Positions 31,334-38,085 of a DNA stretch of 64,000 nucleotides are shown here, piece after piece; the stretch's first letter is position 1, and each line of letters begins with the position of its first letter. This DNA comes from Chloroflexota bacterium (GTDB lineage Bacteria > Chloroflexota > UBA11872): contig JAJEDE010000024.1 in NCBI GenBank assembly GCA_022821645.1, forward strand, positions 1 to 64,000. The letters are read 5' to 3'. The position numbers were made by a program, and so were the translations under genes. The notes below the pieces were generated by a model. The model was not told the DNA's origin. It saw only the letters and a program-made list of their open reading frames with translations, and did no database searches.

Positions 31334-32162
31334 CCACCGCGGCTTGAAGCTCGGCGCACTGGTTGGCGGTGAGCACCCGCGCCGCGCCGGGCGCCAGTCC
31401 GCCGAGGCGGACGGTGGCGATGCGCAGTCGTCGCAGGGTCACGACCTTCGTGCCCACGGCGCTGAGCATGCGGCGAATCTGGCGGTAGCGGCCTTCGCGC
31501 AGGACCAGGCGGAGCGTGGCGCCGCCGCGGTGCTGGCGCAGATTGCGGACCTCCGCGCGGGCCGGACGCGGGTCGCCGATGGAGATGCCTTCGGCGAAGC
31601 GCTTCGCCAGGTCGCGGGGCGGGTTGCCGCGCACCTCCGCCGCGTACTCGCGCTCGTGGCCGTAGCGTGGGTGCATCAGGCGTTCGGCCAAGTCGCCGTC
31701 GTTGGTGAGGAGCACCAGGCCCGTGGAGGGCGCGTCCAGGCGTCCGACCGGGTAGAGCCGCACCTCCCGCAGGTCCGCCGGCAGCAGGTCCAGGACGGTG
31801 GGGCGTCCCTCCGGATCGCGCGCGGTTGAAATGACGCCGGGCGGTTTGTGGACGGCGACCACCAGGCGGCACTCGGGAGTCCGATCGACCGGCCGGCCGT
31901 CCAGGCGGACTTCCACACGCGATGGCTCGATCCGCTGGCCAAGGGTGTTCACGACCTGACCGTCGACCTGGACACGGCCAGCGAGGATGGCCGCCTCCAT
32001 GGCGCGGCGCGAACCGGCGCCCGCGCGGGCCAGGAAGACGTGCAGGCGCACGGTTTCCGGCGGTTGCGCCGTGGGGCCGTCCGGCCCGGAGCGTCTAGTC
32101 CTTTTGGCCGATCCAGCGGGCCGAAAATTACGGCCTTGGGGCGATGGCGGGGCGCCGCTCAC
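31296..32162 (-). CDS. rRNA pseudouridine synthase, RsuA/RluB family
   Basis: 288 residues; a GTG at 32051 would give a more usual N-terminus (RLHVFLARAGAGSRRAMEAA). An S4 RNA-binding domain (about 38-95) is followed by the catalytic domain with VGRLDAPSTGLVLLTNDGDL, where D is the catalytic Asp, then LREGRYRQIRRMLSAVGTKV. Such enzymes modify 23S U2605 or 16S U516 in other bacteria; which site applies cannot be read from sequence. Confidence 0.9.
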   Translation of the reverse strand: MSGAPPSPQGRNFRPAGSAKRTRRSGPDGPTAQPPETVRLHVFLARAGAGSRRAMEAAILAGRVQVDGQVVNTLGQRIEPSRVEVRLDGRPVDRTPECRLVVAVHKPPGVISTARDPEGRPTVLDLLPADLREVRLYPVGRLDAPSTGLVLLTNDGDLAERLMHPRYGHEREYAAEVRGNPPRDLAKRFAEGISIGDPRPARAEVRNLRQHRGGATLRLVLREGRYRQIRRMLSAVGTKVVTLRRLRIATVRLGGLAPGAARVLTANQCAELQAAVASPPSASAADPR

Positions 32163-32211
32163 GGCTTAACGTGGCCTTGCAATCGATTTACGACCACGGA
32201 AAGGACCTGTC

Positions 32212-32859
32212 ATGGAAAACCGGCTGACCCGCAGCCACTCGGATCGAATGCTCACGGGCGTGGCCGGCGGGATGGCGGAGTATTTCGACGTCGACCCGGT
32301 CATCATCCGGCTGCTGTGGGTTCTGGGCGCCCTCTTCACAGGCGGCTTGCTGCTCGTCGCCTACTTCGTGATGGCGATCATCATGCCGTCTCCGCCGGAC
32401 GATGACGAAGCGTATGAGGATGACGAGGAGGACGACCTCGACGAGGAGGACAAGGCCGGGCCTGCCGACGACGAGTCGGACGCCACGGAATCCTCGGAGA
32501 CCTCCGACGACCAGAGCGAGGACGCGGCGGACGAAGAAACCGAGCCCAAGACCGACGGCGGTGCGGTCGCAGCGGCAAGCGCAACGAGCGCGGCCACTTC
32601 CGACGCGCCCTTGGCCGAAGCCCCGCGTGAGCGGCGGCGCCAGGCGCGGCGGGAGCGTCGGAGCTCGCGGCGAAGCGTCCGGCGCAAGCGGGCGGCGGCG
32701 CGCCGCCGCGGTCAGGGCGCGCTGGTCATCGGCGCGATCCTGATCGGCATCGGCGGCCTGGCCCTGGTTGACCAGTTCACCCTGGTCAGCTTCTGGCAGT
32801 TCTGGCCCCTCATTCTGATCGGGATCGGCGGCGCGCTGATCCTCGGCCGGCGGCGCTAG
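32212..32859 (+). CDS. PspC-domain membrane protein with LiaF-type C-terminal helices
   Basis: 215 residues. PspC domain at 1-60 (RLTRSHSDRMLTGVAGGMAE, YFDVDPVIIRLLWVLGALFT), a very acidic linker (about 62-115), a basic stretch (about 128-160) and two C-terminal helices (ALVIGAILIGIGGLALVDQF, FWPLILIGIGGALIL) of the LiaF-TM/DUF5668 type. These last helices recur in the next two proteins. PspC partners sense membrane stress. AAAGGA precedes the ATG. Confidence 0.85.
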   Translation: MENRLTRSHSDRMLTGVAGGMAEYFDVDPVIIRLLWVLGALFTGGLLLVAYFVMAIIMPSPPDDDEAYEDDEEDDLDEEDKAGPADDESDATESSETSDDQSEDAADEETEPKTDGGAVAAASATSAATSDAPLAEAPRERRRQARRERRSSRRSVRRKRAAARRRGQGALVIGAILIGIGGLALVDQFTLVSFWQFWPLILIGIGGALILGRRR

Positions 32860-32868
32860 GAGGTCGTG

Positions 32869-33090
32869 ATGGCTCGAAACGACACCAATGACGACTCGGC
32901 GCCGGCTCGCAAGCGCCGGCGGCGGGATGACGGAGGCCTGGTGGCAGGAACCGTCCTCATCCTGATCGGTTCAATCTTCCTCGTGGACCAGTTCGGCTGG
33001 GCCGACGTTGGCGACCTTTGGCCGGTGATTCTGATCGGGATTGGCCTGGTGATGATCGTCCGGCACGTCGCCGACGCCAGGAGGTCGTGA
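32869..33090 (+). CDS. LiaF-TM/DUF5668-like small membrane protein
   Basis: 73 residues from the ATG at 32869. After a charged N-terminus (PARKRRRRDDG) it consists of the two-helix unit LVAGTVLILIGSIFLVDQFG / LWPVILIGIGLVMIVR, alike the C-terminus of the preceding protein. The ribosome site AGGAGGTCGTGATG is the same 14 nt as that before the next gene. Its stop overlaps the next ATG. Confidence 0.8.
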   Translation: MARNDTNDDSAPARKRRRRDDGGLVAGTVLILIGSIFLVDQFGWADVGDLWPVILIGIGLVMIVRHVADARRS

Positions 33091-34028
33091 TGAACGATTC
33101 AAGATCCCTGGCCAGGCAGTCCGGCTTCGGATTCGCGGGCGCGCTGATTCTGCTCGGCCTGTTCGGGTTGCTCTGGAACTTCAACGTGCTGCCCGACGGC
33201 TTTTGGGGCGAGTTCTGGACGCTGTGGCCGCTGCTGCTGGTGGCCGTGGGCGTCAACCTGGTGCTGTCCCGGCGGCGCGCCTGGCTCGGCTCCGCGGCGG
33301 CGCTGGCGGTGGTCACAGGCTCGCTGGCCGCGGCCTGGGTCCTGGCCGTGGCCAACCCCTCGGCATCGCCCAGCTTGACCATCGGCAGCGAGTCGATCTC
33401 GGTGAAGAGCGACGGCGCGCAGTCGGCGCGTCTGAATCTGACGCTGGCCGCGGGCGACCTCACGCTCACAAGCGGCGCCCCATCGGGCCTGTTGCTCTCC
33501 GGCGGATCCCAGGGGTCCATCGCCGAATCGACGGAACAGCGCGTCAGCGTGAGCAGGTCGGGAGGCCGGAGCACGATGGACGTGCGCCTGAACAGCGACT
33601 GGAGCTTCCAGTTCCCACCGCGTCGGGGCGATCCGTCATCGTCGCGCTGGGTCTTGCGTCACGCCGAGGGCATTCCAACCGATATCCGTATTGAGACGGG
33701 AGCATCGGACCTCAATCTCGACCTGCGGGAGCTGAATGTGCAGAGCCTGAACGTTGACGGGGGCGCCGCGGACATTGACGTGGTGCTGCCGGCAAACGCC
33801 GGGCGTACGACGGCCGACTTCAGCATCGGCGCGGCCGAACTGGATATCACGGTTCCGGACGGCGTCGCGGCGCAGATCGACTTCGAGGGCGGAATCTCAA
33901 GTCTCAACATCGACGAGTCGCGGTTCCCCAAGCAGGGCGACCGCTACGTCTCCCCCGACTTCGAGAGCGCCGCCAACCGGGTGACGATCAAGATCGAAGC
34001 CGGCGTGAGCGACATCACCATCAGCTAA
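33090..34028 (+). CDS. LiaF-like membrane-stress protein with adhesin-like beta domain
   Basis: 312 residues from the ATG at 33090, which overlaps the previous stop (TGATG). The N-terminus repeats the two-helix unit (FGFAGALILLGLFGLLWNFN, LWPLLLVAVGVNLVLSR) and adds one helix; from about residue 95 a beta-rich DUF4097/'toastrack'-type domain with repeating short strands (ASDLNLDLRELNVQSLNVDG, GAAELDITVPDGVAAQID) follows. With its neighbours it forms a probable envelope-stress operon. Confidence 0.82.
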   Translation: MNDSRSLARQSGFGFAGALILLGLFGLLWNFNVLPDGFWGEFWTLWPLLLVAVGVNLVLSRRRAWLGSAAALAVVTGSLAAAWVLAVANPSASPSLTIGSESISVKSDGAQSARLNLTLAAGDLTLTSGAPSGLLLSGGSQGSIAESTEQRVSVSRSGGRSTMDVRLNSDWSFQFPPRRGDPSSSRWVLRHAEGIPTDIRIETGASDLNLDLRELNVQSLNVDGGAADIDVVLPANAGRTTADFSIGAAELDITVPDGVAAQIDFEGGISSLNIDESRFPKQGDRYVSPDFESAANRVTIKIEAGVSDITIS

Positions 34029-34051
34029 TCCACATCCCCTCCCTCCCCCAG

Positions 34052-34082
34052 CGGGCCGGGTCGCCACGAGCGGCCCGGCCCG
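34052..34082. terminator. bidirectional terminator hairpin
   Basis: CGGGCCGGG (34052-34060) pairs perfectly with CCCGGCCCG (34074-34082), 13-nt loop, between the 3' ends of two convergent genes. There is no clear T-run, only GTT downstream. Confidence 0.55.
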
Positions 34083-34088
34083 TCAGGG

Positions 34089-34763
34089 TTAAGCCCGGAG
34101 GTCGAAGCGGGGGTCGTAGCGCAGGTCGCGTTCGCCCGCCAGGGCGCGCGCGGCCAGTTGTGCGAGATGCGCGGCGAAGGGGCCGAGGCCTGGCGTCAGT
34201 TTCGGGTGCGTAATGACGGTGGGCGCCAAGGTACCGGTCGTTGCGTCAAGTCGCCGCGCCGGCGTGCGAGCGACGGGATTGTCCAGGTCGGGTACGACCG
34301 CCAGGTCCAGGCTGAGCAGGGCCTCGATTTCGACGGGCTGCGGGCGCAAGTCCTCGAGCGAGAGCGGGGCCAGCCAGAGCCAGAGGTCTTGCAGCTCGCG
34401 GTCCACCAGGCCTTCGCGGGGATGGGCGCCCTCCACGCGCCGGGTGCCAAGCTGGATGAGCGGTCCGTCGGTGGGCCGCACGCCCAGCTCTTCCTCCAGT
34501 TCACGCCACGGATCGGGATCGTTGGGCGCCAGGTGGCCGGCGCTGCTGACGTCCAGCAGGCCGCCCCAGGTGTCCTTGGTGAATCCGCGCTGCTGGAGCA
34601 GCAGGGCCGGGCCGTCCGGTTCGCCGGTCAGCACCACCCAGACCGTGCGCGTGCGATGCCAGTGACCTTCCTGGTGAATCCGGAGTCGAGGCAAGAGGCG
34701 TCCCGTGGACCGGCCGTCGGGCGTCACGACCTCCAGCAGTTCGCTTTGGTCGTCGTAGGTCAT
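34089..34763 (-). CDS. NUDIX hydrolase with shortened Nudix box
   Basis: 224 residues. The first half resembles IPP-isomerase-like Nudix proteins (ELLEVVTPDGRSTGRLLPR, EGHWHRTRTVWVVLTG, ALLLQQRGFTKDTWGGLLDV, SSAGHLAPNDPDPWRELEEE). The box normally reads GX5EX7REUXEEXGU; here only ten residues lie between the Gly and RELEEELGV, and the first Glu is absent, although the metal-binding REXXEE core is kept. Activity may be altered. The substrate is unknown. Confidence 0.8.
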   Translation of the reverse strand: MTYDDQSELLEVVTPDGRSTGRLLPRLRIHQEGHWHRTRTVWVVLTGEPDGPALLLQQRGFTKDTWGGLLDVSSAGHLAPNDPDPWRELEEELGVRPTDGPLIQLGTRRVEGAHPREGLVDRELQDLWLWLAPLSLEDLRPQPVEIEALLSLDLAVVPDLDNPVARTPARRLDATTGTLAPTVITHPKLTPGLGPFAAHLAQLAARALAGERDLRYDPRFDLRA

Positions 34764-34840
34764 GCGGCGGTCGCACCGGGTTGAGACAGGCGCTCGCGTA
34801 CCATGCCCGGCAGCCCGGCCTGAGAATGGATACGCGCCCT

Positions 34841-35626
34841 ATGCGATTTGGCTGCTGCGGACCTATCGAGAACATGCCGGCCATGCGCGCGGCCGGTTAC
34901 GACTACGCCGAGTTGCGCGTGGTGGACCTGCGGCCCGATGACGACGAGGCCGTCTACGCCCCGATCAAGCGACAGATCGAGGACGCCGGCCTGCCGCCCG
35001 AGGCCCTCAACGTATTCATCCCGCCGCACCATCCCGTGGTGGGACCGGATCGCGACCTGGAAGGCCTGCGCGCCTACGTCACCACGGCCATGGGTCGCAT
35101 GCGCGACCTGGGGACGCGGCTGGTCGTATTCGGTAGCGGCGGCGCCCGTTCCACGCCGCCGGGGTTCGACCATCACCTGGTGCCCGGCCAACTGCAGGAC
35201 TTCCTGCTGCTGGCCGGCGGCATCGCGGCGGATCACGACATGGACCTGGTCATCGAACCCCTCTGGCGCGACGTGTGCGACACCATCAACACCATCGTCG
35301 AAGGCTTTGTGGCGGCCCGCCAGAGCGGGCATCCACGCGTGTGGACGCTGGCCGACTGGTTCCACGTCTTTCACAACGACGAGCCGCTGGAGACGCTGAC
35401 CGAGGTCGCCCCGCGCCTGCGTCACATTCACGTGCCCGTGCCTCCCATCCCCCGCGCGCCGGAGCAGCCGACGGACCCGGGGTTCGACGACTTCCTGGAC
35501 GCCCTGCTGGCCACAGGCTATGACCTGCGCATGAGCGTGGAGGACAACGGCAAGCGATTCACCGACTTCGCCTCGCAGGCCGGGCCGGCGCTGGAGTACC
35601 TGCGGGCGCGCGTTCCGGCGTCATGA
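34841..35626 (+). CDS. TIM-barrel sugar phosphate isomerase/epimerase-like protein
   Basis: 261 residues starting RFGCCGPIENMPAMRAAGYD; an ATG 15 nt earlier is possible. AP-endonuclease-2/xylose-isomerase-like barrel: AELRVVDLRPDDDEA, LNVFIPPHHPVVGPD, LVVFGSGGAR, DLVIEPLWRD with the metal-binding Glu, WTLADWFHV, IRHIHVPVP-type strand and LRMSVEDNGKRF. It overlaps the next gene by 4 nt (ATGA), so it acts together with an esterase. Confidence 0.82.
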   Translation: MRFGCCGPIENMPAMRAAGYDYAELRVVDLRPDDDEAVYAPIKRQIEDAGLPPEALNVFIPPHHPVVGPDRDLEGLRAYVTTAMGRMRDLGTRLVVFGSGGARSTPPGFDHHLVPGQLQDFLLLAGGIAADHDMDLVIEPLWRDVCDTINTIVEGFVAARQSGHPRVWTLADWFHVFHNDEPLETLTEVAPRLRHIHVPVPPIPRAPEQPTDPGFDDFLDALLATGYDLRMSVEDNGKRFTDFASQAGPALEYLRARVPAS

Positions 35627-36663
35627 CGACGGCGGACCCGCCCGCGTTCGACTTCGACGGCTTCATCAACGGCCTTGATGACGCCCGGGAACCTTCGCTG
35701 GCCTTTCATCCGGGCATGGACTTCAGCACTTGGCATGCCGCGCTGTTGGAACGGGTCCAGGCGCTGCTGGGCGACCTGCCGGCGTTGACCGGAGCCGAGC
35801 CGGAGATCCTGGAATCGACGGACTGCGGCGCCTACGTCCAGCACAAGCTGGTGTACGAGACCATCGCCGACGTGTGGGTCCCCGCCTGGTTGCTGATTCC
35901 GGCAGGTGCGTCGGCCGAGAACCCAGTTGCCGGAATCCTGGCGCTGCACGGCCACGGGGACGGCAAGGACCCGCTGGTGGCGCGTGACGACGATCCCGGC
36001 AACATCTACCGCAGCTTCGCCCGCCGCTACGCCGAGCGCGGGCACGTGGTGCTGGCGCCGGATGCCATCGGCTTTGGCGAACGCGCCGAGGGGTTCCGTC
36101 GCTACGGGCAGCGCGACGGCTGCAACGTCAACTTCATGCGCGCCCTGCTGTTTGGCGTCAACCTGATGGCGCTGAACATCCAGGACGACCGGCGCGGGCT
36201 GGACCTGCTGGCCGCGCGGCCGGAGGTGGACGCCGGTCGGCTGGGTTGCGCCGGGCTGTCGTTCGGCGGCACGCGCACCATGTACCTGGGCGCCCTGGAC
36301 ACGCGGATCAGGGCGGCGGTGGTGAGCGGCTACCTGACCACGTTTCGCGCCTATGCGCTGGATACCGGCAACTTCTGCGGCTCGCAGTTCCTGCCGGGCA
36401 TCTACGCCTACGCCGACGTGCCGGACCTTCATGGCCTGATCGCGCCGCGGCCGCTGCTGATAGAGGCCGGACGCGCGGACCGCGGATTTCCCATTGAGGC
36501 CTCCCGCGCGGCGCACGCTCGGGTGGCCGCAATCTACGCCGCGGCGGGCGTGCCCGAGCGCCTGGACCGCGACGAGTTCGACGGCGGGCACGAGTACCGC
36601 GCGGCAGCCTCGCTCGACTTCATGGATCGCTGGCTGGCGCCAGGCGGACCGGCCGCTGCCTGA
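35623..36663 (+). CDS. alpha/beta hydrolase, acetyl-xylan-esterase/dienelactone-hydrolase-like
   Basis: 346 residues. An N-terminal cap (1-85) precedes AWLLIPAG, AGILALHGHGDGKD (oxyanion), VLAPDAIGFGERAEGF, the nucleophile GLSFGGTRT, the acid in EAGRADRGFPIEA and His in DGGHEYR. This arrangement is usual for large esterases of the AXE/7TMR family type that de-acylate sugars. No signal peptide is present, so it acts in the cytoplasm. It is translationally coupled to the sugar isomerase-like gene before it. Confidence 0.83.
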   Translation: MTTADPPAFDFDGFINGLDDAREPSLAFHPGMDFSTWHAALLERVQALLGDLPALTGAEPEILESTDCGAYVQHKLVYETIADVWVPAWLLIPAGASAENPVAGILALHGHGDGKDPLVARDDDPGNIYRSFARRYAERGHVVLAPDAIGFGERAEGFRRYGQRDGCNVNFMRALLFGVNLMALNIQDDRRGLDLLAARPEVDAGRLGCAGLSFGGTRTMYLGALDTRIRAAVVSGYLTTFRAYALDTGNFCGSQFLPGIYAYADVPDLHGLIAPRPLLIEAGRADRGFPIEASRAAHARVAAIYAAAGVPERLDRDEFDGGHEYRAAASLDFMDRWLAPGGPAAA

Positions 36664-36672
36664 GGAGGCGGC

Positions 36673-36702
36673 AAAAGGGCGCCCCCGGAGGAGCGCCCCT
36701 TT
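36673..36702. terminator. terminator hairpin between convergent genes
   Basis: AAAAGGGCGC and GCGCCCCTTT pair across a 10-nt loop with a single bulged C; A-run before and T-run after make it usable in both directions, ending the esterase transcript and the LysM/SH3 gene on the other strand. Confidence 0.7.
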
Positions 36703-36719
36703 GACGAATGCTCGTTGGG

Positions 36720-37718
36720 CTAGCCGAAGTTCAGGAACTGCCCCTGGACCCAGTTGCCGTCGGTCAACTGCCACCAGGTGACGCCGTTGACGACCTGGGT
36801 TTCACCGGTGAGTTCCACTTCCGACGCGCCCGGCGCGACGTAGGCGACCGCGGCGTTGGGGTCGGCGGACGCGCGCACGTTCAGGCCGGCGGTGGGTACC
36901 ACGGAGGCGCGCAGGCTATCGCCCGCGGGCGGCTGGGTGGCTTCGGGAGCGGCCGTGGCCTCGGGTGGGGGCGCCTCCGTTTCGACCGGGGCCGGCGCCG
37001 GTGCGGCCCGCACGCCGATCTCCAGGTACTGGGCCTGCACCCAGTTGCCATCGTCGACTTCGCGCCACTCGATGCCGTCAATGACTTCGATCACGCCGGA
37101 AAGCGCCAGTTCGCTGCCGCCGGGGGCCACGTATTGCACGTCGCCCGTCTCGGTGCTGGGCGCCGCGCGCACGTTCAGCCCGTCGCTGGGCACCACCACG
37201 GCCGTTGTCGCCACCGGCCGCGATTCACGGCGCTCGATGACCTGGGCCGGGTCCGTGGGAACCTCCAGCACCTGGCCGACGAAGATGAAGTTCTCGTCGG
37301 GAAGGTCGTTGAAATCGACCAGGTCGGCCACGCTCACCCCGTAGGCCGAGGCGATGGAGAACAGCGTGTCGCCCTCCTGGACCGCGTATTCGATCGGGCC
37401 TTCCGGCGTTGGCGTGGGCGTGGGCACCGGCGGTTCGGTGGGCGTCGGCGTCGGTGGTGGTGGCGTGGGGGTGGGCGGCGGCACCGGCGGCTCGGTGGGT
37501 CGGACGGTGAGGGTAGAAGCCGGCGGCGGTTGGCCGATTGACGGCGACGGTGTCAGGCCCCCAACGACGGCGGTCGGCGCGGCGGTTGGCGAAGCGTCCG
37601 CCGGCTGTTCCTCGTCCCCGCCGGTCAAGGCCATGACCAGGATCACGATCAAGACAATGGCAAGTACGGGCAGAACCAGCAGCGTCACGAACAGTCGGTA
37701 CTGTCGCAGGCTCCTCAC
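36720..37718 (-). CDS. membrane-anchored LysM and double SH3 protein
   Basis: 332 residues, GTG start. A single membrane helix (about 9-31), a long Pro/Thr linker (about 40-105), a LysM module (YAVQEGDTLFSIASAYGVSV through FIFVGQVLEVP), then two SH3b modules (DGLNVRAAPSTETGDVQYVA and AGLNVRASADPNAAVAYVAP, each ending in a WVQxQxL strand). LysM binds N-acetylglucosamine polymers and SH3b binds peptidoglycan peptides, so it is a cell-wall-tethering protein. Confidence 0.88.
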   Translation of the reverse strand: MRSLRQYRLFVTLLVLPVLAIVLIVILVMALTGGDEEQPADASPTAAPTAVVGGLTPSPSIGQPPPASTLTVRPTEPPVPPPTPTPPPPTPTPTEPPVPTPTPTPEGPIEYAVQEGDTLFSIASAYGVSVADLVDFNDLPDENFIFVGQVLEVPTDPAQVIERRESRPVATTAVVVPSDGLNVRAAPSTETGDVQYVAPGGSELALSGVIEVIDGIEWREVDDGNWVQAQYLEIGVRAAPAPAPVETEAPPPEATAAPEATQPPAGDSLRASVVPTAGLNVRASADPNAAVAYVAPGASEVELTGETQVVNGVTWWQLTDGNWVQGQFLNFG

Positions 37719-38085
37719 CGGGGCCCCCTATCTCCGGGGGCGCCGGTCTCTGGTCGCTCCCGGATCAACAACTGCTGGCGGTCTCGCGCCACGGAGCCTC
37801 CCCTTTTTCGCCTGGGGCCCAAGAACGCGCGCGGCAGACAAAACGTGGCCGCATTGTACACGCGGCGCGTAACGGTTGGCCGCGCCGGCCGCCGTGGGCG
37901 ACGACGACGCGATCGTCAGCGGCTGAGGCCCCAACGGCCTGGCGGCGGCGTTCTGTCTCGCTGAGTCCGGGGCGCCGGATGCCGTCGCTCGAGCAGGGCC
38001 TCAAGGCGGCGGCGGGCCGCACCGTCACTTGTGGTCGCGGACCCGAGCGCGCCGGCGGGGACGGGCTACCAGGCCCGGCCGCACT
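37719..38085. other. 367-bp gap upstream of the LysM/SH3 gene
   Basis: No gene seen. On the minus strand a TACAAT hexamer (37854-37859) could be a -10 for the LysM/SH3 gene, but I find no good -35. The T-rich CCTTTTTTC-like stretch near 37800 has no clear stem. Confidence 0.45.
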
